Shown here: positions 17,585 to 26,363 of the stretch, piece by piece
Layout: every line of letters begins with the position of its first letter
How positions within the stretch are numbered: the first letter of the stretch is position 1
Source of the DNA: Pseudobdellovibrionaceae bacterium
Lineage (GTDB): Bacteria > Bdellovibrionota > Bdellovibrionia > Bdellovibrionales > Bdellovibrionaceae
Assembly: GCA_019637875.1 (NCBI GenBank)
Contig: JAHBUW010000012.1
Span: 1 to 64,000 of the forward strand
Direction: 5' to 3'
DNA: 64,000 bases
Made by a program: the position numbers and the translations under genes
The notes under the pieces: generated by a model
Database searches by the model: none
Told to the model about the DNA's origin: nothing
What the model saw: only the letters and a program-made list of their open reading frames with translations

Positions 17585-18079
17585 TTAGAGGTAAAAGAAG
17601 ATGCCGGCGCCCAAGAAGGACTGGCCGAGCGTACGGAAACGGACCTTGTCGACATTGGAAACGCCGATGCCGGCTTCGAGGTTGAAACCCAAATTCTCAA
17701 GGCCGGGCAGGAAGAATTCGGTCGCGACGAGCGCGGAAAGCTCGTAGCCGGATTTTTTGACGGTGGCGACCTCTTGGGTCAGCAGGGTGAACGCGCCGCC
17801 CATGTAGAAGTTGAGCTGATCTTCCTCGAAAATGCGTTTACGCAATCCCAGCTGCAGGCCGAACTTGGAGTTGTTCTCTTCGGTGTCGATGCCCAGCGCG
17901 CCGGTCATGCCGAATTCCGAGTTCGGGTAGTAGTTCATCGCCAAGGCGGGAAGTCCCGCGATCGCCATCGAGTCCCGGAAGCCGAGACCGAGCCGGCTTT
18001 CCATCATCTTGCCTTGCGCGACGAGCGGCAGGGCGAGGAACGTGAATGTGGATAACAAGACCAAGCTAAAGCGGCGCAT
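17585..18079 (-). CDS. Outer-membrane beta-barrel-like protein of unknown function
   Basis: A 164-residue secreted protein: signal peptide of about 22 residues (ending VAQG), then alternating amphipathic strands rich in Gly, Phe, Tyr and Leu, and an aromatic C-terminus (FFYL). This pattern is typical of small eight-strand outer-membrane barrels. No named family is recognised. It is the first gene of the minus-strand run that continues with ridA 10 bases later. Its promoter should lie in 18080-18200, between it and the tRNA. Confidence 0.75.
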   Translation of the reverse strand: MRRFSLVLLSTFTFLALPLVAQGKMMESRLGLGFRDSMAIAGLPALAMNYYPNSEFGMTGALGIDTEENNSKFGLQLGLRKRIFEEDQLNFYMGGAFTLLTQEVATVKKSGYELSALVATEFFLPGLENLGFNLEAGIGVSNVDKVRFRTLGQSFLGAGIFFYL

Positions 18080-18213
18080 AATCCCCCCGTTTATCGATGT
18101 GGGCCAAGGCGGCCATTTGAACGTGAAATTGCGCTTGCTTCAAGGGGGGAGATGAAAATAACCTTGCATGCATGCCGTCACTTCCGCAGCCCTGCGGAGA
18201 GCGTAGGCAAGAT

Positions 18214-18289
<76 letters not shown>

Positions 18290-18294
18290 ATACC

Positions 18295-18352
18295 AACCCT
18301 AAGTACACCGCCGTCCTCAGAGATGCGGGGTGGACACTTAGGGTTCTTTTTT
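18295..18352 (+). terminator. Terminator of tRNA-Ala
   Basis: AACCCTAAGT at 18295-18304 pairs with ACTTAGGGTT at 18336-18345; the stem continues imperfectly inward and is followed by CTTTTTT. It begins 6 bases after the tRNA CCA end. Confidence 0.75.
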
Positions 18353-18896
18353 ATGGCATAGACGTTGTTAGATATGGCCTCGGAGTTTTCTTCCGAGGCC
18401 ATTTTTTTAGGTGGGATTGGCTGAACAGTGACCCGCTCTTTGGCAGTCACATAGTAGGCATAAAGCCCTTCACGAGTGTAAACGAGGCTATCCACAAGGC
18501 GACGGATAAGACGGCGTTTCATGGCATGGCTGGCTTTCGTCCAACCTTTCTTAAACTCGTGAGCATTGGATTCAATAACAGAACGGCTGGCCCTCGCATC
18601 GTTGATTTCATCAATTTTTAATAACAGATTCTCGCGGTCAGATACTAAGAGCCGCTTTTGTGCTGCCAATTTCTCAAGTCGTTCTTGAACAAGATTGATG
18701 ACATCGGGGTTTTGGGAAACCTGTTCCATGAGCTTCATGGCTCCTTCGATTTCACCTTCGACTCCTACAATCTCGCGCTGAACGCGGTCACGCTCAGACA
18801 CAAGATCGCCTCCTTCTGCGCCAATAGATTTTTTCAAATTGTCTTCCACAAGATCAAAATGGCCGCTACGGAAAAGAATCTTGACCGGCCGGGAAT
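18298..18896 (-). pseudogene. C-terminal remnant of a serine-type site-specific recombinase
   Basis: The minus-strand frame encodes a long coiled coil (about 90 residues, many Glu/Lys/Arg and leucines) followed by MKRRLIRRLVDSLVYTREG and a basic tail, as in the C-terminal region of large serine recombinases. The catalytic N-terminal domain is missing: the frame meets a TAG at about 18897, right at the edge of the IS3-family element, and no recombinase sequence resumes on the far side. The frame stays open through the tRNA-Ala complement to 18178; that extension is an artefact of the tRNA. The likely origin is the integrase that placed the island at this tRNA. Confidence 0.55.
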
Positions 18897-18922
18897 TTTG
18901 CTACCACTTACAATGTTAAAAC

Positions 18923-19744
18923 CTAGCTGACAAGGTTCATGTTCACCGTTCGCGTTTCTGGTGCTTTCGGTGGTCTTCCTCCGAGTGACGAATGCGGTCT
19001 AACCTCGTTGTAATGCCGACGCCACGATTCGATGACGACCCTTACTTCGAGTAACGAGTAAAAGATTTCACCATCGAGAAGCAGATAGCGCATTTTGCCG
19101 TTGAACGATTCGCAGTAGCCGTTCTCCCAAGGTGATCCGGGCGCGATGAAGAGCGGCTTCACCCTCAGCGTCTTGAACCAACTCAAAAGTTTCTTGGCCA
19201 CGAACTCAGGGCCATTGTCTGACCTGATGTGCTCGGGAATTCCATGTTCTATAAACAAATCAGCTAGAGCCAAGATCACATCTTGCGAACGAATACGCCG
19301 AGCGACGAAAGATGCAAGGCACTCTCTCGTATACTCGTCGATAATGTTCAAAATTTTGAATTTTCGCCCGTCGTGAGTTTGCTCAGAAACAAAGTCGTAA
19401 CTCCATACGTGATTGCGATGAGTAGGTCGTAGCCTGATACAAGAGCCATCGGCGAGCCACAGTCGTGCACGCTTCGGTTGCTTCTGCGGCACCTGAAGGC
19501 CTTCTTCACGCCAGACCCGGTGAACAGCATCGCGGCCAACTTCGAACCCTTCAAGCTGCATCATCGACGTGATCGTTTTGTATCCGTAGCGACCGTATTC
19601 TCCAGCAAGCTCCACTATTCGCTCGTGGGCTCGAACTCTGGCTGGATCCACAATCGGAACGTAACGTTGAGTTGTCCTGATTTGCCCCACGACGCCGCAC
19701 GCTTTTCTCTCCGAGACCTTGAACATCTTCTGTAGATGGATCAC
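18923..19744 (-). CDS. IS3-family transposase OrfB (DDE integrase domain)
   Basis: A 273-residue rve-type integrase. The three catalytic acids are visible: Asp in WSYDFVSEQT, Asp in HIRSDNGPEF and Glu in PWENGYCESFNG; the C-terminal HYNEVRPHSSLGGRPP is the usual IS3 ending. Read from ATG at 19744 it lacks the first few residues of the domain. The same frame upstream reads LSPARRREAV, continuous with family members, so the product is probably made as an OrfAB fusion by a -1 frameshift at the end of orfA. The reading frame is intact, so the element may be active. Confidence 0.92.
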   Translation of the reverse strand: MIHLQKMFKVSERKACGVVGQIRTTQRYVPIVDPARVRAHERIVELAGEYGRYGYKTITSMMQLEGFEVGRDAVHRVWREEGLQVPQKQPKRARLWLADGSCIRLRPTHRNHVWSYDFVSEQTHDGRKFKILNIIDEYTRECLASFVARRIRSQDVILALADLFIEHGIPEHIRSDNGPEFVAKKLLSWFKTLRVKPLFIAPGSPWENGYCESFNGKMRYLLLDGEIFYSLLEVRVVIESWRRHYNEVRPHSSLGGRPPKAPETRTVNMNLVS

Positions 19745-19767
19745 GGCCTCTCGACGGCGAGCGGGGC

Positions 19768-20046
19768 TTAGAAGTTTCCCGAAGCGACTTCTTTTAGCAT
19801 GGAGTTTTCCAACGCCTGATTTGCGACGATCTTTTTGAGCCGAGCATTTTCCTGCTCGAGTTCTTTGAGCCGCTTAGCTTGATCGACTTTCAAACCGCCG
19901 AATTCGTTTTTCCAACGAATCACGGTTTGCGAGGTCACGCCGATTTTTTTCGCGGCCTCTTCGAGAGTTGCGCCACGACCTTGTTCGAGCTCGACAGTTC
20001 TGAGGTGCTGAATAATCTCTTCGGCTGAATATCTTTTTCTAGGCAT
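19768..20046 (-). CDS. IS3-family transposase OrfA (helix-turn-helix)
   Basis: A 92-residue DNA-binding protein with a helix-turn-helix in the first 55 residues (EEAAKKIGVTSQTVIRWKNE). A leucine zipper follows (LKELEQENARLKKIVANQAL) that mediates multimerisation with OrfB. It ends 23 bases before the annotated orfB ATG, with the overlap region AACTTCTAAGC where a -1 frameshift would join the frames. Known role: binding the element ends during transposition. Confidence 0.92.
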   Translation of the reverse strand: MPRKRYSAEEIIQHLRTVELEQGRGATLEEAAKKIGVTSQTVIRWKNEFGGLKVDQAKRLKELEQENARLKKIVANQALENSMLKEVASGNF

Positions 20047-20109
20047 CTGAATCTCCGACTTTCTGGTCCGAGATTAACATTGAATCTGGACCGGGTTAAG
20101 CCGGCCAGG

Positions 20110-20745
20110 TCACGCCGAGAAATTTCCAAGCTGACTTTCCGTTGTCGGGCAAACTTCACGATAAGATTTTGTTCCTGGCGAAGTAGACCAAACCATTGCA
20201 CCCTTTGCCGTCATTCCAGCAACACCGCAAGTAACGACATCGCGGAGAAAGTTTGCGGTTGCTTTCACGCGGCCTTCTTCCATGCGAGCATTTATCTTCA
20301 GGAGATCACCCAACACAAGGGTTTGGTTGTCGATGGTCCAATAACCAGAAACAACCCTCTCTTTATTGCGTTTATGCGTGTAGCCGTTTGCGGTGTAGCT
20401 CTCGATTTCCTTTTCTTCATATTGCGCGACGAACTTGCGATCCGGAGTAAGTACAACCCGTACCTCGGCCAAGAGGTCATTTCCTCTTTCTGATTTTCCA
20501 ACCAGCGTATCTTCGATCAAAAGATACTTGAAGTAGACGCCAGATTTTCCTCGACAAGTTCCTTGTTCGGCATACATCAATTTATTGAAATCGAATTTAT
20601 CCTGCGGAACATAGTCTGGCTGACGATTCGGAACTGGCGTCGGCTTACCCGTATTTGCAGACTGCGAATGTCCACTTGATTTTTCTGAGCAAGCCACAAG
20701 GCTCACACTCAACAACATTAAAAACGTAACGATTGCTTTTTTCAT
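20110..20745 (-). CDS. Lipoprotein of unknown function
   Basis: A 211-residue predicted lipoprotein: signal sequence MKKAIVTFLMLLSVSLVACS with lipobox VAC, then a Ser/Pro-rich linker and a soluble domain with three further cysteines. No family is recognised. The ATG at 20745 begins the signal sequence and has AGAGGTGTG upstream; the frame extends 13 codons further without a better signal. It lies just outside the IS3-family element and ends about 15 bases from its border. Confidence 0.7.
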   Translation of the reverse strand: MKKAIVTFLMLLSVSLVACSEKSSGHSQSANTGKPTPVPNRQPDYVPQDKFDFNKLMYAEQGTCRGKSGVYFKYLLIEDTLVGKSERGNDLLAEVRVVLTPDRKFVAQYEEKEIESYTANGYTHKRNKERVVSGYWTIDNQTLVLGDLLKINARMEEGRVKATANFLRDVVTCGVAGMTAKGAMVWSTSPGTKSYREVCPTTESQLGNFSA

Positions 20746-21185
20746 TTCACACCTCTTAGTGATTTTTGTTTCAGCCGTTGCCAATCAACGACTTTCGAGG
20801 TGTGCGTATTTCAATGAGTGGGCCATACCAGAATACCTGCAAGGAACAAAACTTAACTGCCTGTAATTGCAGAACTATTTTCCGCTCTAGGGGCGTTAGT
20901 TATTCTGCAAAATTCGAGTTGTAGTTCCAGATTTTTGCAGGGCAATCGGCGAATCTTACAGAATTTTATGGACTTAGAAAATCTACGAAAACTTGGACGT
21001 CCTACAGAAAATCGTATTGATCTCTGCAAATCGTAGTAGAGAGATATGCACGCCGAGACATCGCGAACGCTCCTGACGAGTAGACCTCAAAGAATGTTAT
21101 TTCGGGTTGATACAGAAAAATAGGAATGTACCCAGAGTGATTCATGATGACTGCGCGCCGGGTTCTATACGTCGCTATTATGTAA
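20746..21185. other. Gene-free stretch
   Basis: About 440 bases between the lipoprotein promoter side and the 3' end of rpiB. AT-rich, no open frame with coding character, no strong hairpin and no repeat was seen. It probably holds the lipoprotein promoter next to 20746. Confidence 0.5.
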
Positions 21186-21671
21186 TCAATTGCGAGTTTT
21201 CGCGAGCGAAGATGCTATCGAATTTGTAGAGCTTTGTAGGGCTGAAGAATCTATTTTTGCGATTCGACGGGCGTGGCGTCCTCCCTCGAAATTAGTATCA
21301 ATCCAGGTGTCTACGATTGTTAAAAGCTGATCCTCACCGATGAGGCGCTGGCCAATTGATATTGCGTTTGAATCATTGTGCATCCGAGCAAGTCTTGCCA
21401 TTTCGACGTTTAGGCAGAGACAGCATCGGACGCCCCTGAATCGATTGGCGACGATGGCCTCGCCGTTGCCCGAGCCGCCCAGAACAATCAGCCGATCAAC
21501 CTTCCGCTCTTGAAGGGCTCTTGCGGCCGGAGCAATGTAGTCGGGATAATCACAAAGCTGCTCATCACTCGTTCCAAAGTCCTCAAACTCAATCTGCTTA
21601 GACGATAGATATTTTTTCACGAGCTCTTTGTATTTGAAGCCAGCATGATCTGAGGCAATGGCTATCTTCAT
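21186..21671 (-). CDS. rpiB: Ribose-5-phosphate isomerase B
   Basis: A 161-residue enzyme interconverting ribose 5-phosphate and ribulose 5-phosphate in the pentose-phosphate pathway. Motifs are ASDHAGFKYK at the start, CDYPDYIAPAA and IVLGGSGNGEAIVANR. The last is the actinobacterial (Mycobacterium) style, in which the catalytic cysteine of the E. coli enzyme is replaced by Gly-Ser and a glutamate (GNGE) serves. ATG 21671 was chosen by homology with GGAG about 11 bases upstream; a GTG 8 codons earlier overlaps the previous stop. It is the last gene of the oxidative-repair cluster, where it could feed pentose-phosphate flux that makes NADPH for repair. Confidence 0.88.
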   Translation of the reverse strand: MKIAIASDHAGFKYKELVKKYLSSKQIEFEDFGTSDEQLCDYPDYIAPAARALQERKVDRLIVLGGSGNGEAIVANRFRGVRCCLCLNVEMARLARMHNDSNAISIGQRLIGEDQLLTIVDTWIDTNFEGGRHARRIAKIDSSALQSSTNSIASSLAKTRN

Positions 21672-21687
21672 GTGACCGCTGTCTCCA

Positions 21688-23115
21688 CTATTCACACATC
21701 GACGTGTCGTGCTCTTGGCAGACAGCGATTTCCAAAGGTGACCTGACCTCCGGCAACTTCTTTGCGAGATCCCTGAGCGCCGTTCTCAAGCCCTCTTCAA
21801 CAACAGGATGATAGAATGGCAGCTGAAGCACTTCTCCTACTGTCATTTTTTGAGAGATCACCCATGCAAGGGAGTGCGCGATGTGTTCACCTGATGGAGC
21901 GAAAAGTTCAGCTCCTAGGAGGCGATTATTTCTCTTATCACCATAAACTCTCAGGTGGCCTTTTTCACTCAACATCACGATTGATCGACCCTGGCCTTCG
22001 AAGCTAACTTCTCCATATTCAAAATCTATTTTTTCCTTCACGAGATCGCTGTAGCGTTTGCCGACCGTCGCGATATTCGGGGAAGAGAAGGTGATTCCTA
22101 GCCAAGTTCGTCTTTCGTACTCTTCCGCCTTCTCGTGACAGGCGTTATAGCCTGCTATCGCGCCATCATCAGCAGACTCATGCAGAATTGCTTTTACTCC
22201 ATCGACATCGCCCGCGATGAAGATGTTCTGTGCATCACGCAACTGGCAGCTCTTTGCGTTAAAGTAGGGAATTCCGCGCTCATCGAGACTGAGCCCGAGG
22301 TTTTCGATGCCAAGATTCGATAGATTAGGTTGTCTGCCTACCGAAATCAGTGCCTTTTCGACAAGATATTCTTTGTCCGCAGTCTGGATGGAGAGCTTAT
22401 CATCCTTTCTGGAAAGAGTCTGCACGCCGGAAAAATCAAGACTCATCTCTTGCGACAATTTTTCAGACGTATATTCAATCAGCTTTGGATCGCTCAGACC
22501 TGCAATTGTTCGGCCTTGAGAAATTCCAACCACATCAATGCCTAGGCGGTGCAACGCCTGGCCAAGCTCAATGCCGATAACCCCCAAGCCGATGACCCCA
22601 ATAGATTGAGGTACTTTACGAAGTTCAAAGAACGAGTTCGTATCGATGAAAAAATCTGAAAACGCCAGCCATGGTTTCGGTATGACCGGACTTGATCCTG
22701 TCGCGATAATTATTTTCTTTCCACTGATTTTTTCGTCTCCAAGATCAACGACGTTCTTATTTACAAACCGGGCTCTTTTTGCAATAAAATGCTCATTTTT
22801 CCACTCTTCCATTCCACCAAGCACAGACCTGACGAATCGGTCTCGGAGTTTTCGCGTGTGGGACATGACTTTTTCGGAATCAATTTTTAAAAGCTCAGAT
22901 CCGTCTATACCAGTTTCCTGAAACGAATTTCGTCGATGAAAATCGTTAGCTATCTGAATAAATGCTTTTGAAGGCATGCAGCCTACACGAGCGCAGGTCG
23001 TCCCTAAAATTCCGTCATCAATGATGACATAGCTCTGCGTATATTTAGAGACAACTTTTCTCGCAGACAATCCAGCGGTTCCTGCTCCTATGATTACAAC
23101 GTCGTAATTTTTCAT
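21688..23115 (-). CDS. FAD-dependent pyridine nucleotide-disulfide oxidoreductase (Lpd/RclA-like)
   Basis: A 475-residue flavoprotein with the FAD-binding GAGTAGLSARK at the N-terminus, the redox-active disulfide TTCARVGCMPSK (Cys-x4-Cys) near residues 40-46, an NAD(P)H fold (GLGVIGIELG) and the C-terminal HPVVEEGL with the catalytic His-Glu pair. This set fits dihydrolipoamide dehydrogenase, mercuric reductase-like and RclA enzymes. No E1/E2 dehydrogenase genes are near, and it sits in a cluster of methionine sulfoxide reductases with an AraC-type regulator. A role in redox or hypochlorite defence (as RclA) is therefore as likely as lipoamide metabolism. AAGGAA precedes the ATG. Confidence 0.85.
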   Translation of the reverse strand: MKNYDVVIIGAGTAGLSARKVVSKYTQSYVIIDDGILGTTCARVGCMPSKAFIQIANDFHRRNSFQETGIDGSELLKIDSEKVMSHTRKLRDRFVRSVLGGMEEWKNEHFIAKRARFVNKNVVDLGDEKISGKKIIIATGSSPVIPKPWLAFSDFFIDTNSFFELRKVPQSIGVIGLGVIGIELGQALHRLGIDVVGISQGRTIAGLSDPKLIEYTSEKLSQEMSLDFSGVQTLSRKDDKLSIQTADKEYLVEKALISVGRQPNLSNLGIENLGLSLDERGIPYFNAKSCQLRDAQNIFIAGDVDGVKAILHESADDGAIAGYNACHEKAEEYERRTWLGITFSSPNIATVGKRYSDLVKEKIDFEYGEVSFEGQGRSIVMLSEKGHLRVYGDKRNNRLLGAELFAPSGEHIAHSLAWVISQKMTVGEVLQLPFYHPVVEEGLRTALRDLAKKLPEVRSPLEIAVCQEHDTSMCE

Positions 23116-23276
23116 TTATATTCCTTAACTATCCAATATCGAAAAAATCTCAATCGAACCTGAATTTTGATTTTCGCTCACCTGCGAAATCCGTATTGGT
23201 GTAGATGTTCATTCTCTCGATTTTTCATTCTGGCGAGACTTCAGTGAGAATATCGTTCGCGTTTAGATTGCTAAAT

Positions 23277-23938
23277 TTATCCGACCCTGTATGCCTTCTG
23301 CGCTTCTTGCGGCAGTTTTTTGAGCCACTGCGAAACGCTGAATCCTTTTTTGGCGTCGCTATTAAGTTTAGTAAAATACAAATGCTCATCCCACCTCGAA
23401 CCAAAATCTAATTCCGCCAAACTCACTAATTTTTCATTTCGGCGAAGTCGATATTTTTGGTGGTAATCTTCCGCAGCCCAAAAGTAGGCCTTTTGATTTC
23501 CTGCCTCGATCACTTCCGGCGCGTTTTCTTTGCCCAGTGCTTGAGTCAACTCCTCAGCTACTTGCTTCTGTTCCTGATCAAACACGAACAGGATCGGGCG
23601 ATACTGACCCTGCTTTTTACCGGGAACAAACCACGATTGAAAGTTGCCAACCAATTCTCTGTGGCTGATTTGGTTTTTGTCATAAATCACCCCTTTAACT
23701 TCGCATGGCCTTTAATATCGCGGTAGCTCGGCTCCAGAGTGGAAGCACCCGCATAACCTACGCGCGTTTGGACGACCCCGGTCATTCCGCCAAAGTTAGC
23801 ATCAGGCCCCCAGAAGCAACCCATCGCGAAAACCGTTTGATTTAGCTTTCCTGCTTTAACGGCCTCCTCAATCGCCTCTGGAGTCGCAAAACTATAGTTC
23901 TCAAGGACGTCTTCTTTATTCAGTCGTTGTTCCAACAT
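23277..23938 (-). pseudogene. Frameshifted MsrA-like methionine sulfoxide reductase
   Basis: Two abutting frames together encode one MsrA. 23687-23938 gives 83 residues with the active-site GCFWG and GVVQTRVGYAGA, behind a strong AGGAGG ribosome-binding site. 23277-23690 gives the rest, from VIYDKNQISH to the end, with the family tail YHQKYRLRR. The break is at a run of four G (about 23691-23694): the first frame stops at TGA immediately after it, and one extra G would join the frames. It may be a real loss, a sequencing error or a slippage site. The product would be about 220 residues and belongs to a different MsrA subgroup than the gene at 27111. Confidence 0.8.
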
Positions 23939-23947
23939 ATTTTCCTC

Positions 23948-25222
23948 CTAACTTTCGAGAATTGTGGCCACTCCCATGCCGCCAGCAGTGCAGACGACAA
24001 TGAGACCACGTTTGCCAGGTCCGGCTTTGTGCAGGATTTTCGCCAGTACCGCGACAATTTTAGCTCCAGTCGCGGCAAAGGGATGTCCTAGCGCGACACT
24101 ACTCCCTCGCACATTCAGTTTCGAGCGTTCAATTTCTCCGAGAGGCTCGGAGCGACCGAGCCGCGTTTTACAATACTCTCGAGACTCCCAAGCCTTCATT
24201 GTGCAAAGAACTTGTCCGGCAAACGCTTCATGGATTTCGTAAAAATCGAAATCTTGAAGTTTCAGATTGTTCCGCTTCAACACTTCGCTGACCGCAACGG
24301 TCGGAGCCATGAGCAAACCTTCACCAGAGACGTAATCAACCGCCGACGTGTGCGAGTCCACAATCTTTGCCAATAGTGGCCAATTGTTCTTCTTCGCCTC
24401 TTCTTCTGAAGCCAGGAGGACGGTAGACGAGCCATCGGTCAGGGCACTAGAATTGCCCGCGGTTAGCGTGCCTTTTTCTGATCTGTCAAAGACTGGCCTC
24501 AACTTGGAAAGTCTTTCGAGCGTCGTGTCTCCACGCAAAATCCCATCGGTGTTTTTGCCAAGAAAAGGAAAAACCAAATCGTCGTAGAAGCCTTCTTTGT
24601 AGGCTTGAGCCGCATTTCGGTGGCTCGCCAAAGCCAATTCATCTTGCTCTTGGCGAGAAATTTTCCACTCCTTCACCATGAGTTCGCAGTGCTCTCCCAT
24701 CGACTTGCCAGTGCGAGGTTCCACGACAGCTGGTAGTACGGGTTTAAAATCGTTTGGTTTGAAATCCAATATAACCTTGATCTTGTCGGCGAGTTTTCGA
24801 GCCGAGTTCAATGCGATCAATTTCTTCGAAAGACCACGACTTATCATGATTGGCAAATCGCTGTTGCTGTCGACACCACCTGCGATGCCACTTTCTATTT
24901 GGTAACTTGAAATCTTATGAGCAATCTGGATGGTATTTTCCAAACTGGTGCCGCAAGCCCGCTGGACGTTGTAAGCCGGAGTATTGGGATGAAGGCCTGA
25001 GGACTGCACAACTTCGCGGGCAAAGTTCCAGTTCGCCGAACTATGCATGACAGCGCCAAGGGCAACATCGCCGACGGTTTTTCCCGCCAAGTTATATTTG
25101 TCCACCAAGCTCTTAAGGCTCGCTATCATCAGGTCCGATGTCGTGACATCTTTGTAATCTGTCATTGATTTCATAAAAGGAACTCGTGCTCCTCCAATGA
25201 CATATGCGGTTCTTGTTTTCAT
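23948..25222 (-). CDS. Thiolase (acetyl-CoA acyltransferase, FadI/FadA-like)
   Basis: A 424-residue thiolase that either cleaves 3-ketoacyl-CoA in beta-oxidation or condenses acyl-CoAs. The nucleophilic cysteine is in VQRACGTSLEN near residue 90; the other catalytic residues are in FYEIHEAFAGQ, GHPFAATGA and CTAGGMGVA. The length is close to FadI. No FadB/FadJ partner is in the window, so its metabolic job is unclear. It sits among redox-repair genes, overlaps the preceding ABM-domain gene by 4 bases, and is followed 9 bases later by the broken msrA. AGAGGAAA precedes the ATG. Confidence 0.9.
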   Translation of the reverse strand: MKTRTAYVIGGARVPFMKSMTDYKDVTTSDLMIASLKSLVDKYNLAGKTVGDVALGAVMHSSANWNFAREVVQSSGLHPNTPAYNVQRACGTSLENTIQIAHKISSYQIESGIAGGVDSNSDLPIMISRGLSKKLIALNSARKLADKIKVILDFKPNDFKPVLPAVVEPRTGKSMGEHCELMVKEWKISRQEQDELALASHRNAAQAYKEGFYDDLVFPFLGKNTDGILRGDTTLERLSKLRPVFDRSEKGTLTAGNSSALTDGSSTVLLASEEEAKKNNWPLLAKIVDSHTSAVDYVSGEGLLMAPTVAVSEVLKRNNLKLQDFDFYEIHEAFAGQVLCTMKAWESREYCKTRLGRSEPLGEIERSKLNVRGSSVALGHPFAATGAKIVAVLAKILHKAGPGKRGLIVVCTAGGMGVATILES

Positions 25223-25527
25223 AATTTCCTCTCGGGCTTTGTGTGCCGCTCAAAAACTTCTCCGACCTTCACGTCGTAAGATTCAAAAATATATTCTTTG
25301 CCAAGCATCTTCGCTTTTTTGTGCTCAGGATGCTTGTCCCATGCTTCGAAAGCCTCGCGAGTCAGAAATTCGACCACCAGCACATCTTCGCCATTGGCGG
25401 AGGTAAACCTTTCGTGCTTGCCGTATCCCGGAATCGCCGCCACGAGAGCGGACATTTCGGAGTATCGTCTTTCAAATTCTTCTATGTGTTGTTCCGCCAC
25501 ACGGCTGCGGAAAATCGCAATAACCAT
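25219..25527 (-). CDS. Antibiotic biosynthesis monooxygenase (ABM) domain protein
   Basis: A 102-residue single-domain dimeric alpha+beta barrel protein. The start MVIAIFRSRV, the EMSALVAAIPGY segment and VVEFLTREAFEAWDKHPEH are characteristic of ABM proteins such as YgiN-like quinone monooxygenases. Members oxidise small phenols or quinones without cofactor, or detoxify reactive products; the substrate is unknown here. Its stop overlaps the thiolase start by 4 bases (ATGA), so the two are translationally coupled within the oxidative-repair cluster. Confidence 0.82.
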   Translation of the reverse strand: MVIAIFRSRVAEQHIEEFERRYSEMSALVAAIPGYGKHERFTSANGEDVLVVEFLTREAFEAWDKHPEHKKAKMLGKEYIFESYDVKVGEVFERHTKPERKL

Positions 25528-25565
25528 TGTTCTAGTCCTTATAAACTCTATTCAAATAAATTTCG

Positions 25566-25811
25566 CTATTTCATCAAAGATTCCAACCACTTGTCAAGAT
25601 CTTCGAGCTTCGGATTTCTTAGCTTTTTGGTCCCAATCAAAATGGTTGGAAAGTTCAATTTTGCGGTCGTGTAAAGTGATCTCAATTCGTTCGCAGCCGC
25701 ATCGTCTTCATGAACATCCAGAAAAACGAATTGGACCCCTTTCTTCTCTAAGTGAGAGCGATAAAGCTGGGTTTTATGGCATTCTTTATGTCCGAACAGC
25801 TTAATCGACAC
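25566..25811 (-). CDS. Glutaredoxin-like thiol protein (CHKT active site)
   Basis: An 81-residue thioredoxin-fold protein. The active-site region reads [11 protein letters not shown], so only the first cysteine of the usual CxxC is present, as in monothiol glutaredoxins. NFPTILIG supplies the cis-proline strand. I chose the GTG start at 25811: AAGGAACAGG lies just upstream and it gives the standard glutaredoxin length while overlapping the msrB stop by only 11 bases. An ATG at 25856 in the same frame would add 15 poorly conserved residues. The likely role is reducing or deglutathionylating proteins beside the Msr enzymes. Confidence 0.75.
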   Translation of the reverse strand: MSIKLFGHKECHKTQLYRSHLEKKGVQFVFLDVHEDDAAANELRSLYTTAKLNFPTILIGTKKLRNPKLEDLDKWLESLMK

Positions 25812-26343
25812 GTCCTGTTCCTTTTTTCCTTTCAAAGAGCTTGGCGTATTCGCCATAACCCTCCGCTTCGAGCTTCGCCTTTGGAACAAAGCGAAGCGAG
25901 GCTGAGTTCATGCAATAGCGAAGGCCAGTTGATGTGGGGCCGTCGTTGAAGACATGGCCCAAGTGCGAGTTGCCGTGTTTGCTTCGAACTTCAGTGCGCG
26001 TTATGCCGAACTGACGGTCTGATTTCTCTACTAAATTCTCTTTCACAATGGGCTGGGAAAAACTCGGCCATCCCGTGCCTGAATCGTATTTGTCGAGAGA
26101 GCTAAAGAGAGGTTCGCCGGAAACCACATCAACGTAGATTCCTTCCGCTTTATTGTCCCAATGCTCATTGTTGAACGGCCGCTCGGTTCCAGATTCTTGC
26201 GTGACGTGATATTGCATGGGAGTTAGCGTCTTCTTAAGATCTTCCCGGGCCTTCGATTTTGAATCCTCTCCGTCCCATGCTAGAGCGAGTTGGGCTAAGA
26301 CAACCGCTGTCACGGCAAATACCATTAAAAAATTCAGTTTCAT
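25801..26343 (-). CDS. msrB: Exported MsrB methionine-R-sulfoxide reductase
   Basis: A 180-residue MsrB with an N-terminal signal peptide (cleavage near LALAW, residue 22), so it acts in the periplasm. Conserved parts are [34 protein letters not shown] and the catalytic [11 protein letters not shown]. The two CxxC zinc pairs of many MsrBs are absent: the first position reads VDVVSGEP, the zinc-free type. It reduces the R-epimer of methionine sulfoxide in envelope proteins; the reductant is unknown. ATG 26343 is preceded by GTGGAGGA. It follows the cytoplasmic-type msrB by about 20 bases. Confidence 0.9.
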   Translation of the reverse strand: MKLNFLMVFAVTAVVLAQLALAWDGEDSKSKAREDLKKTLTPMQYHVTQESGTERPFNNEHWDNKAEGIYVDVVSGEPLFSSLDKYDSGTGWPSFSQPIVKENLVEKSDRQFGITRTEVRSKHGNSHLGHVFNDGPTSTGLRYCMNSASLRFVPKAKLEAEGYGEYAKLFERKKGTGRVD

Positions 26344-26363
26344 AAATTCCTCCACTTAAAAGA

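Larger units (their letters stand above)
18897..20096 (-). mobile_element. IS3-family insertion sequence (orfA/orfB type)
   Basis: About 1.2 kb holding overlapping-type orfA and orfB on the minus strand. The ends are imperfect inverted repeats sharing the core CAATGTTAA (18911-18919) and TTAACATTG (20074-20082), with CCA-containing sequence outside it. Exact termini and target duplication could not be fixed by eye. It abuts the beheaded recombinase on the left. Confidence 0.8.
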
